Of a stretch of DNA of 64,000 nt, positions 8,902 to 16,677 are shown piece after piece (the first letter of the stretch is position 1; every line of letters starts with the position of its first letter). The translations under genes were made by a program, and so were the position numbers. This stretch comes from JAAYTD01 sp964472015 (GTDB lineage Bacteria > Bacteroidota > Ignavibacteria > Kapaibacteriales > UBA2268): positions 51,494 through 115,493 of the forward strand of contig CAYYIP010000006.1 in the NCBI GenBank assembly GCA_964472015.1. Direction: 5' to 3'. Under the pieces are notes generated by a model. It was not told the DNA's origin, searched no databases, and saw only the letters and a list, made by a program, of their open reading frames with translations.

Positions 8902-10008
8902 ATGAGAGATGAAAGCAATAAAAATTTAAAAAATGATAAAGTGTTAAATCGTAGAGAGTTTATTAAATTTTTAGGTGTTATTCAATTAGGTACATTAGGA
9001 ATATATTCTCAAGAATTATTTTCACAAGATAAATATGATTTTAATTTAAATAATACTAATTTTATTCCACAAAATAATGAAAATTTACAAATAATTAATC
9101 CGTCTTGTTTAAAATCAGGAGATAGTGTTGCCTTTACAGCACCTGCTAGTCCGGTTTCTAAATGGCAAATTAATAAGTATATTAATTATTTTAAATCTAA
9201 AGGTTGTAATGTTATTGTTTGTGATTCTATTTTAAATCAAAAAAATGAACATAGATATTTATCCGGTAGTGATAAAGAACGTGCTGATGAATTAAATAAT
9301 TTATTTAATTCTAAGAAAGTGAAAGCTATTATTTGTGGACGAGGTGGTTATGGTGTAATGCGTATTTTAGATTTGTTAGATTATGATGCTTTGAGGAAAT
9401 ATCCCAAGATTGTTATGGGATATAGTGATATAACAGCTCTTTTGCTAGCAATTTATAGAAGGAGTGGAATTGTTACTTATCATGGTCCAGTTGGTTCTAG
9501 TAATTTAACAAATGAACATCAAGATAATATGAATAAAGTACTATTTTCTAATAAAAATGTAAAATATTCGATTCCTGATATGAAAACTATTTATAAGGGT
9601 GAGGCTAGTGGAATTTTGCAAGGTGGCAATTTAACTTTAATTACCTCTACTATGGGAACAAATTATGGAATTGATAATAAAAGTGCTTTATTATTTATTG
9701 AAGATGTTTCTATTCTTGTACATGAATTTGATAGAATGTTGAATCAACTTTTACTTTCAAATAAATTGAAAAATTGCAAAGGAATTATTTTTGGTAAAAT
9801 GAAAGGATTAAATAAACGAGGAAATTTTTTCCCTAATAAGACATATACAATGTTAGAGATTATGACAGAAATAACAAGTAATTTGAATGTGCCTGTTGTT
9901 TATGATGTTCCTTTTGGACATATACAATCTTCAATTATTTTACCTATAGGATTAGATGCTTATTTAAATACAGAAAAAAAATATATTGAATTTTCAAAAA
10001 AAATATAG
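8902..10008 (+). CDS. ldcA: LD-carboxypeptidase (peptidase S66), Tat-exported
   Basis: Releases the terminal D-alanine from murein tetrapeptides in peptidoglycan recycling or remodelling. The 368-residue protein begins with a twin-arginine signal (NRREFIKFLG, residues 16-25) followed by a hydrophobic stretch, so it is probably exported folded to the periplasm; many LdcA enzymes are cytosolic, so this is a notable variation. The S66 core has the nucleophile Ser in GYSDITALL, Glu in LLFIEDVS and the His in VPFGHIQSS, as expected for the Ser-His-Glu triad. Length excluding the signal is typical. It has its own upstream intergenic region with an inverted repeat. Confidence 0.9.
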   Translation: MRDESNKNLKNDKVLNRREFIKFLGVIQLGTLGIYSQELFSQDKYDFNLNNTNFIPQNNENLQIINPSCLKSGDSVAFTAPASPVSKWQINKYINYFKSKGCNVIVCDSILNQKNEHRYLSGSDKERADELNNLFNSKKVKAIICGRGGYGVMRILDLLDYDALRKYPKIVMGYSDITALLLAIYRRSGIVTYHGPVGSSNLTNEHQDNMNKVLFSNKNVKYSIPDMKTIYKGEASGILQGGNLTLITSTMGTNYGIDNKSALLFIEDVSILVHEFDRMLNQLLLSNKLKNCKGIIFGKMKGLNKRGNFFPNKTYTMLEIMTEITSNLNVPVVYDVPFGHIQSSIILPIGLDAYLNTEKKYIEFSKKI

Positions 10009-10085
10009 TATACTTATAAAAATTATTTATATAAATAGTTAAATCATAAATTTTTAGAAAAAATATTAATTCATTTATTAAAATT

Positions 10086-11645
10086 ATGGTAATTGATAAA
10101 TTGGATAATAATTCAAAAATAAAAGCTCATAATTATAAACTTCATACAGTTAGTGATTACGTTAGTACAGATAAAGCAAATCCTAACTGTGCAGTTGTTG
10201 GTGCTTATGGACATCCGCAAGCTGCTTTAATGACATATTATATGTTACACGCTTTACAACATCGTGGGCAAGAATCAACAGGTATTACATCTTTTTATAA
10301 ATATAAAAAAAGTAATAATTTAGAAGAAAAACGGTATGCAAGTCATCATGCCCAAGGGTTAGTACTAGATGTTTTTTCTAATCCTAAAATTTTTACACAT
10401 AAATTAATAGGCGATATGGCTATAGGTCATAATAGATATGCTACAACGGGTGCAAATACTGTTAATAATATACAACCTTTAAATATGAGGTATCATTCGG
10501 GAATTTTATCGGTTGCTCATAATGGTAATTTATCAAATACTAATACTTTAAGACGTCAATTACAGAAAAAAGGAACAATTTTTCATACAACTACTGATAC
10601 TGAACTTTTTTTACATCTTATTGCTCATAGTAAAAAATCTACACAAATTGAACAAATTAAAGAAGCACTTTCTATTACAAAAGGTGCATTTTCTCTTGCT
10701 ATTCTTACAGAAAATGCTTTAATTGCAGCAAGAGATCCACATGGAGTAAGACCTTTAAGTATTGGAAGGAAACAATTAGAGGATGGACAATATGCTTATT
10801 TTGTTGCATCTGAAACTTGTGCTTTTGATATTATAGGTGCAGAAGAAATAAAATCAGTAATGCATAATGAAATTGTTGTTATCGATAAAAATACAATAAA
10901 AACAGGTGAAATTCAATCTTTTAAAATACAAGAAGTTACGCCTGTTGCTAAACATTGTATTTTTGAGTATATTTATTTTGCTAGACCTGATAGTCGTGTT
11001 TTTGGTCATAATGTAGATAAAATTAGAAGAAAATTAGGTAAAAGTTTGGCATCGGAAAAACCAGTTATAGCAACTGAGGATGGCAAAAAAGTTACAGTAA
11101 TAGCTGTTCCTGATAGTGCTAATACAGCAGCACTAGGATATGCAAGAGCTAACCAAAAACAAGGGTATGAATCGGTTTTTGAAATTGGTTTAATAAGAAG
11201 TCATTATGTTGGTAGAACTTTTATTCAAGCAGGAAAAGATAATCGTGAATTTAAAGTAAAAAGTAAATTTAATCCTGTTAAAGGAGTTATTGAAAATAGA
11301 AATATTGTTGTTATTGATGATTCTATTGTTAGAGGTACTACTTCTAAATCTCTTGTTAAATTACTAAGAACTGCAAATCCTGCTTGTTTACATATGAGAA
11401 TTTCCTCGCCGCCTATTACTTCGCCTTGTCATTATGGTATGGATTTCCCTCATAAAAAAGAATTAATTGCTAATGCTTACGATAATGAAGATGAAACTGG
11501 TAAAGCACTAGGTGTAGATTCTTTACATTATTTATCTATTGAAAAACTAATGGAATCAGTACCGTATGAAGAAGGAATTGACTATTGTACTGCTTGTTTT
11601 ACTGGGGAGTATCCTATAGAGTTAGAACCTGAATTAGAACATTAA
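10086..11645 (+). CDS. purF: Amidophosphoribosyltransferase, Fe-S and propeptide type
   Basis: First committed enzyme of purine synthesis: PRPP plus glutamine gives phosphoribosylamine. 519 residues. The catalytic N-terminal Cys lies at residue 35 (NPNCAVVGAYG), so a 34-residue propeptide must be removed; no other Met precedes it. The glutaminase domain continues through LQHRGQESTGI and GHNRYATTG. The PRPP loop IDDSIVRGTT is at about 410-419. Cys 291, 448, 501 and 504 sit like the four [4Fe-4S] ligands of the Bacillus subtilis enzyme. Ala replaces the usual Gly after the catalytic Cys. It heads a close run of four genes (38, 20 and 11 bp gaps). Confidence 0.95.
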   Translation: MVIDKLDNNSKIKAHNYKLHTVSDYVSTDKANPNCAVVGAYGHPQAALMTYYMLHALQHRGQESTGITSFYKYKKSNNLEEKRYASHHAQGLVLDVFSNPKIFTHKLIGDMAIGHNRYATTGANTVNNIQPLNMRYHSGILSVAHNGNLSNTNTLRRQLQKKGTIFHTTTDTELFLHLIAHSKKSTQIEQIKEALSITKGAFSLAILTENALIAARDPHGVRPLSIGRKQLEDGQYAYFVASETCAFDIIGAEEIKSVMHNEIVVIDKNTIKTGEIQSFKIQEVTPVAKHCIFEYIYFARPDSRVFGHNVDKIRRKLGKSLASEKPVIATEDGKKVTVIAVPDSANTAALGYARANQKQGYESVFEIGLIRSHYVGRTFIQAGKDNREFKVKSKFNPVKGVIENRNIVVIDDSIVRGTTSKSLVKLLRTANPACLHMRISSPPITSPCHYGMDFPHKKELIANAYDNEDETGKALGVDSLHYLSIEKLMESVPYEEGIDYCTACFTGEYPIELEPELEH

Positions 11646-11683
11646 TTATAATTAAATTTATATTTTAAAGGTATTAAAATAAT

Positions 11684-12841
11684 ATGTTAGAGTTAAAATT
11701 AACAGAAGAACAACGTTTATTACGCAAAACAATCAGAAGTTTTGTTATGACTGAATTAAGGCCTTTAGCATCAAAAATAGATATAGATGAAAAAATACCA
11801 ATTCATATAATAAAAAAAATAGGGGAATTAGGTATATTAGGTCTTCCTTTTCCTGTAGAGTATAGTGGATGTGGGTTTGGTGAATGTGGTTATTGTATAG
11901 CAGTGGAAGAAATAAGTCGAGCATGTTTATCTACAGCTACATTTATTGGAGCACATGTGTCAATAGCTAGTAATTCAATATATTTATTTGGAAATGAGGA
12001 ACAAAAACAAAAATATTTAACTGTTCTTGCTACAGGAGAAAAAATAGGTGCTTTTGCCTTAACAGAATCGCAAGCAGGTTCTGATTCATTTAATATAAAT
12101 ACAAAAGCAGAATTTATTTCTTCAAAAAACAAATGGGTAGTTAATGGTTCTAAACAGTGGATTTCTAATGCGCCAATAGCAAATATATTTGTTGTTTTTG
12201 CTCGTACTAAAACAGGGATAAGTGCATTTATTATAGAGCGATATACTGAAGGTTTTATTATAGGTCCACCTGAGAAAAAAATGGGAATTAAAGGTAGTCA
12301 AACTTCAACGCTGACTTTTGATAATGTACACATACCAAAAGAAAATTTAATCGGGTTAGATGGACGAGGTTTTTTAATAGCTATGAAAGCACTTGATGCA
12401 GGTAGATTAGGATTAGGTGCTTCATGTTTAGGTGCTTGTAAAGAATTATTAAAAAAATGTGTAACCTATTCAAAAGAACGAAAACAGTTTAATGAATCTA
12501 TTTCTAAATTTCAATCTATTCAATTTATGTTAGCTGAAATGGAAACAGCTATATATCAAATAGAATCTATTGTTTATCGTACTGCTTCGTTGTATGATTC
12601 AGGAAAAATGACAAGTAGACATTCTGCTATAGTTAAACTTGCTGCTTCGGAAGCATTAGATATGTGTGCTGATTATGCAATGCAAATTTATGGTGGTGCA
12701 GGATATTCAAAAGAATATGATATAGAAAGATATTATCGTGATTCAAGAATAAATAGGATATTTGAAGGTACATCTGAAATACAAAAAATAGTTATTGCTC
12801 ATGATATATTAAAAAAAGGTGAATTGAATTATGATTTGTAG
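11684..12841 (+). CDS. Acyl-CoA dehydrogenase (short-chain/butyryl type)
   Basis: FAD enzyme that oxidises acyl-CoA to trans-2-enoyl-CoA, or runs in reverse with an electron-bifurcating partner. 385 residues, full length. FALTESQAGSD is the FAD/substrate signature, WISNAP contacts the flavin, and the catalytic base is the Glu in IFEGTSEIQ near the C-terminus. YGGAGYSKEYDIERYYRD is the C-terminal signature. An AAAGG ribosome site precedes the ATG. No EtfAB genes are nearby, so whether it serves beta-oxidation, branched-chain degradation or butyrate formation cannot be told. Confidence 0.94.
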   Translation: MLELKLTEEQRLLRKTIRSFVMTELRPLASKIDIDEKIPIHIIKKIGELGILGLPFPVEYSGCGFGECGYCIAVEEISRACLSTATFIGAHVSIASNSIYLFGNEEQKQKYLTVLATGEKIGAFALTESQAGSDSFNINTKAEFISSKNKWVVNGSKQWISNAPIANIFVVFARTKTGISAFIIERYTEGFIIGPPEKKMGIKGSQTSTLTFDNVHIPKENLIGLDGRGFLIAMKALDAGRLGLGASCLGACKELLKKCVTYSKERKQFNESISKFQSIQFMLAEMETAIYQIESIVYRTASLYDSGKMTSRHSAIVKLAASEALDMCADYAMQIYGGAGYSKEYDIERYYRDSRINRIFEGTSEIQKIVIAHDILKKGELNYDL

Positions 12842-12861
12842 AAAATATAAACTTGATAATT

Positions 12862-13794
12862 ATGTATTTATTTAATATTGTTCTATATAAGATAATACCA
12901 TTATACTTAATTATACTTATTGGTTATATAGGAACAAAATTATTTAAAATAGATCGTGAAACAATTGGAAAAACACTTATTTATATTTTAGCACCAATAA
13001 TAGTCTTTTATGGAGCATTTACTACAGAAATAAGTTTTACAACATTATCGCTTCCAATATTATTTTTTTTTATATGTTGTTATGTTTCTATATTATTTTT
13101 TATAATAGGAAAATTTGTTTATAAAGAAGATGCTACTAAAAATATATTAGCATTTGCATCAGGGTCGGGGAACGCTGGTTATTTTGGATTACCGGTAATT
13201 GCTACTATATTGGGTGATAAAGAGTTTGCTATATCAGTAATGTTAATATTGGGAGTTATATTGTATGAGAATACTTTAGGATTTTATATTACTGCCCGTG
13301 GTGGTTATTCAAAATACGAAAGTATAAGAAAAGTTGTAAGGCTTCCTAGTATATATGCTTTTTTCATAGGTATAATATTAAATATATTAAATTTAGAGTT
13401 AAGTAATAATGTAGTATTAGTTATAGAACATTTTAAAAGTGCTTATGTTGTATTTGGAATGATGTTAATAGGAATGGGACTAATTGGTATAAAATTAAAA
13501 AATTTTGATTTAAAATTTATATTATTAACATTCTTTGCAAAATTCTTTATATTTCCTTTAATAATTTTATTTATAATTTTTATTGATACTAATTTTTTTA
13601 ATATATATAATAGGGAAATATATAATATTTTAATAATAATGTCAATAGTTCCACTTGCAGCAAATACAGTTGCTTTTGCTACAGAATTAAAAGTTTATCC
13701 TGAGAAAGCAGCAATTGCTGTATTACTTAGTACAATATTTGCTTTATTTTATATTCCTTTAGTATTAACTTTATTTACAAAATTTATAGTATAA
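12862..13794 (+). CDS. AEC-family (auxin efflux carrier-like) permease
   Basis: Inner-membrane transporter of the AEC family, whose bacterial members carry malonate, malate or other organic acids. About 310 residues from the ATG at 12862; an upstream in-frame TTG at 12853 is less likely. It has roughly ten hydrophobic spans. The half-repeats begin with IILIGYIGTKLFKI and GIILNILNL, and the middle carries the characteristic SGSGNAGYFGLPVI motif. The C-terminal half repeats SIVPLAANTVAFATE. Sits between acyl-CoA dehydrogenase and xerC/D with gaps of about 10-20 bp. Substrate unknown. Confidence 0.88.
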   Translation: MYLFNIVLYKIIPLYLIILIGYIGTKLFKIDRETIGKTLIYILAPIIVFYGAFTTEISFTTLSLPILFFFICCYVSILFFIIGKFVYKEDATKNILAFASGSGNAGYFGLPVIATILGDKEFAISVMLILGVILYENTLGFYITARGGYSKYESIRKVVRLPSIYAFFIGIILNILNLELSNNVVLVIEHFKSAYVVFGMMLIGMGLIGIKLKNFDLKFILLTFFAKFFIFPLIILFIIFIDTNFFNIYNREIYNILIIMSIVPLAANTVAFATELKVYPEKAAIAVLLSTIFALFYIPLVLTLFTKFIV

Positions 13795-13805
13795 TTAATT
13801 TTAAT

Positions 13806-14747
13806 ATGTTACAAAAGCAGATAGATAAAACAAACAAATATATTTTTAATGAAATAGATAACGAGGTAAAAGAATATTTTGCTTTTTTAAAGTTTGAAAA
13901 AGGATTAGCAAAAAATACAATATTATCTTATTCTAATGATATAGAATGTTATATTAATTTTTTAAAATCTAAAAAGATAATAAATTATAATGAAGTAAAA
14001 TGTTATATTTTACAAGATTTTATTTTTGAATTATCAGATGTATGTTCTTCTAATGCAACAATTGCAAGATATATTTCATCAATACGTGGATTTCATACAT
14101 TTTTATATAATAATGGAAAAGTAATTGAGAATATTTCAGAATTAATAGAAAGTCCACAAATAAAACGAGAATTACCAGAAGTTTTATCTTTCAATATGAT
14201 AGAGAAAATGTTGTCAATTATTGATATAACAACAATACTAGGAATTAGAGATAGAACTATATTAGAAACACTTTATGCTTGTGGGTTACGTGTTTCTGAA
14301 TTAATAGAATTAAGATTTAGAGATATACTTTTTGATGAGGAAGTTGTTAGAATATTTGGAAAAGGAAGTAAAGAACGTATTGTTCCTATAGGGAGTGAAG
14401 CCTTAAAATGGTTAAAAACTTATAAAGATACAGCAAGATTTTTTCTCATTAAAGATATTCAAAAAAATGATATTATTTTCCTAAATAATCGTGGAAATAA
14501 ATTAACTCGTATGGGAATCTGGAAAATCATAGATAAATATGCTAAGCTTGCTGATATTAAATTTCAAGTACATCCACATTCTTTGCGACATTCTTTTGCT
14601 ACTCATTTAATTGAAGGTGGTGCAGATTTAAGAGTAGTACAAGAAATGTTGGGACATTCTTCTATAAGTACTACACAAATTTATACTCATATAGATAAGA
14701 ATTTTATAAAAGAAGTACATAGAAATTTTCATCCAAGAGGTAAATAA
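13806..14747 (+). CDS. xerD: Tyrosine recombinase XerC/XerD
   Basis: Site-specific recombinase that resolves chromosome dimers at dif with FtsK. 313 residues. An N-terminal SAM-like DNA-binding domain (about 15-100) is followed by the catalytic domain with all active-site residues: Arg in CGLRVSEL, Lys in FGKGSKER, HSLRH, the His in MLGHSS and the nucleophilic Tyr in TQIYTHI. Length and the HPHSLRHSFATHL box fit XerC/XerD rather than a phage integrase; XerC versus XerD is not decided by this window. No attachment site or mobile genes surround it, so it is housekeeping. It ends the purF run. Confidence 0.9.
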   Translation: MLQKQIDKTNKYIFNEIDNEVKEYFAFLKFEKGLAKNTILSYSNDIECYINFLKSKKIINYNEVKCYILQDFIFELSDVCSSNATIARYISSIRGFHTFLYNNGKVIENISELIESPQIKRELPEVLSFNMIEKMLSIIDITTILGIRDRTILETLYACGLRVSELIELRFRDILFDEEVVRIFGKGSKERIVPIGSEALKWLKTYKDTARFFLIKDIQKNDIIFLNNRGNKLTRMGIWKIIDKYAKLADIKFQVHPHSLRHSFATHLIEGGADLRVVQEMLGHSSISTTQIYTHIDKNFIKEVHRNFHPRGK

Positions 14748-14848
14748 TAAAATATATTATTTTATAGAATATTTAGGATATTATTTAAATTTTTAAGATA
14801 TATAGTATTTATTGGAATAGTAAGTATAAAAAATGTGTTTATTTTATG

Positions 14849-14935
14849 CGGAGGGGGAGGGATTCGAACCCTCGGTACCCGTAAAGGTACACACGCTTTC
14901 CAGGCGTGCCAGTTAAACCACTCCTGCACCCATCC
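14849..14935 (-). tRNA. tRNA-Ser (anticodon GGA)
   Basis: The 87-nt cloverleaf reads on the minus strand with acceptor arm GGATGGG, D-arm CAG/CTG, anticodon stem CACGC/GCGTG with loop CTGGAAA (anticodon GGA), the long class II variable arm typical of Ser, and a T-arm GAGGG-TTCGAAT-CCCTC. Discriminator G; the CCA end is not encoded. Acceptor pair 4-69 is a T-C mismatch. Confidence 0.95.
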
Positions 14936-14957
14936 AAAATAAAGATATATACATTTA

Positions 14958-14988
14958 CAAATATAAATATAAAATTTAAAATATCAAA
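14958..14988 (-). promoter_or_regulatory. Promoter of tRNA-Ser (Bacteroidota type)
   Basis: On the minus strand, TATATTTG (14965-14958) matches TAnnTTTG and TTTG (14988-14985) lies 19 bp upstream as the -33 box. The tRNA starts 22 bp further, a normal leader length. Confidence 0.55.
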
Positions 14989-15021
14989 AAAAATTGTATA
15001 CTTATATTATTTTTATTAATA

Positions 15022-15085
15022 AAAAACATTGTTATTGTATATTTATAAACATTTTTAATATTTATATTTAAAGTACAATGTTTTT
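15022..15085. repeat. 11-bp inverted repeat upstream of MFS gene
   Basis: AAAAACATTGT (15022-15032) and ACAATGTTTTT (15075-15085) are exact inverted copies 42 bp apart, in the 226-bp AT-rich stretch between tRNA-Ser and the MFS gene at 15162. It could be a pair of operator half-sites or the arms of a long weak hairpin. The rest of this intergenic region shows nothing recognisable. Confidence 0.4.
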
Positions 15086-15161
15086 ATCAAAAAAAATATT
15101 AATTTTAAAAATAAAAATATAATTATTATAAAATTTTAAAATTTTTAATGTAAATTATTTT

Positions 15162-16541
15162 ATGAACGAAAAAATTTCTTCTTCGCTCCGCGATTCAAAA
15201 ATTACAAGATGGACGGCATTAATTTTATTAGCATTAATGATGTTTTTTGCTTATATGTTTGTTGATGTTTTATCACCATTAAAAAGTATGTTAGAAAGTA
15301 GTCGTGGATGGGATTCTGAAACATTTGGAACATTTTCTGGCTCTGAATATTTTTTAAATGTTTTTGCTTTCTTTTTGATATTTGCAGGTATAATTTTAGA
15401 TAAAATGGGTATTAGATTTACTGCAATATTATCAGCATCGATTATGGTTATTGGTGCATCATTAAAATATTATGCTGTAAGTGATGCTTTTATTGGAACA
15501 GGTATAGAAGCTTCTTTAAATTCTTTTTGGACTTCATTTCCTGCTTCTGCAAAATTAGCTTCGCTTGGATTTATGATATTTGGTTGTGGTGTTGAAATGG
15601 CTGGTATAACAGTTTCTAAAGCTATTGTTAAGTGGTTTAAAGGTAAAGAATTAGCACTTGCTATGGGGATTGAAATGGCTATTGCAAGACTAGGTGTTTT
15701 TGCAGTATTTCGTATTTCGCCAAGAATAGCAGAAAGTTTGGGTTCTGTATCAACTTCTGTTTTATTTTGTTTAATTTTATTAATTATTGGTTTCATAAGT
15801 TTTGTAGTATACTCTTTAATGGATAAGAAACTAGATAGGCAACTATCAGATAGTGGTATTGATCCAGATGATCCGTTTAGAATTAGTGATTTAAAGATAT
15901 TATTTACAAGTAAAACTTTTTTAATAATAGCAGGTTTATGTGTTTTATATTATTCAGCAATATTTCCATTCCAAAAATTTGCGGCAAACATGTTAGAATG
16001 TAGATTAAATATTAGTAGTACTGAGGCTAGTGATATATTTTCTTGGTTCCCTATTGGCGCTATGATTTTAACTCCATTATTAGGTGCTTTTCTTGATAAC
16101 AAGGGGAAAGGTGCAACAATGTTAATAATTGGTGCTATATTAATGTGCTTATGTCATTTAATTTTTGCTCTTGTACCAGAAGATAGTTTTACACCGCTAG
16201 TATCTTATGGAGCAATTATAGTGTTGGGTGTAAGTTTTTCGTTAGTACCAGCTGCTTTATGGCCGAGTGTTCCAAAATTAGTTGAAAATAGATATTTAGG
16301 TTCTGCTTATTCTGTTATATTTTGGATACAAAATATAGGTTTAATGGGATTCCCTATATTAATAGGAAAAGCTCTTGCTGAAACAAATATAGGAATTACG
16401 AATCCAAAAATGTATGATTATACAGTACCTATGTTAATATTTGCTAGTTTAGGAATTCTAGCTTTCTTACTTGGAATATGGTTAAAAGTAGAAGATAGAA
16501 AAAAGAAATATGGATTAGAATTACCAAATATTAGAAAATAA
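15162..16541 (+). CDS. Major facilitator superfamily permease
   Basis: 459-residue inner-membrane transporter with twelve hydrophobic segments. Helix 1 is ALILLALMMFFAYMFVDVLSP. Between helices 2 and 3 the MFS signature appears as IILDKMGIRF, and its counterpart between helices 8 and 9 is LLGAFLDNKGK. A hydrophilic loop at about residues 218-245 (DKKLDRQLSDSGIDPDDP) separates the halves. The overall plan resembles OFA-like permeases (oxalate/formate type) and related uncharacterised MFS of Bacteroidota; the substrate cannot be deduced. Followed by a GC-richer hairpin at 16593. Confidence 0.85.
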   Translation: MNEKISSSLRDSKITRWTALILLALMMFFAYMFVDVLSPLKSMLESSRGWDSETFGTFSGSEYFLNVFAFFLIFAGIILDKMGIRFTAILSASIMVIGASLKYYAVSDAFIGTGIEASLNSFWTSFPASAKLASLGFMIFGCGVEMAGITVSKAIVKWFKGKELALAMGIEMAIARLGVFAVFRISPRIAESLGSVSTSVLFCLILLIIGFISFVVYSLMDKKLDRQLSDSGIDPDDPFRISDLKILFTSKTFLIIAGLCVLYYSAIFPFQKFAANMLECRLNISSTEASDIFSWFPIGAMILTPLLGAFLDNKGKGATMLIIGAILMCLCHLIFALVPEDSFTPLVSYGAIIVLGVSFSLVPAALWPSVPKLVENRYLGSAYSVIFWIQNIGLMGFPILIGKALAETNIGITNPKMYDYTVPMLIFASLGILAFLLGIWLKVEDRKKKYGLELPNIRK

Positions 16542-16592
16542 AATGGTATAATTCTTGCTGTAAAATAATTTTATTTTATGTTAGAATATAGG

Positions 16593-16626
16593 GCGACATT
16601 TTGATTTGATTTTTTCAAATTGTCGC
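16593..16626 (+). terminator. Hairpin after MFS gene, probable terminator
   Basis: GCGACA (16593-16598) pairs with TGTCGC (16621-16626), extended inward by TTTGA/TCAAA with one mismatch. The following bases are only moderately T-rich (TCGTTGTTATGTTTT), so it is a weaker candidate. It lies between the MFS stop and clpC. Confidence 0.5.
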
Positions 16627-16677
16627 TCGTTGTTATGTTTTATGTATATTAAGTAAAAATAGTTATAGAATAATATT

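Noticed and set aside
13806..14747. Tyrosine recombinase as an integrase of a mobile island near tRNA-Ser
   Set aside because: Sequence fits XerC/XerD, it is embedded in a metabolic gene run, and no attachment-site duplication or phage genes are seen around the tRNA.
15470..15796. A minus-strand frame of 108 codons in the MFS gene
   Set aside because: Lies antisense to conserved membrane-helix coding; no homology or ribosome site.
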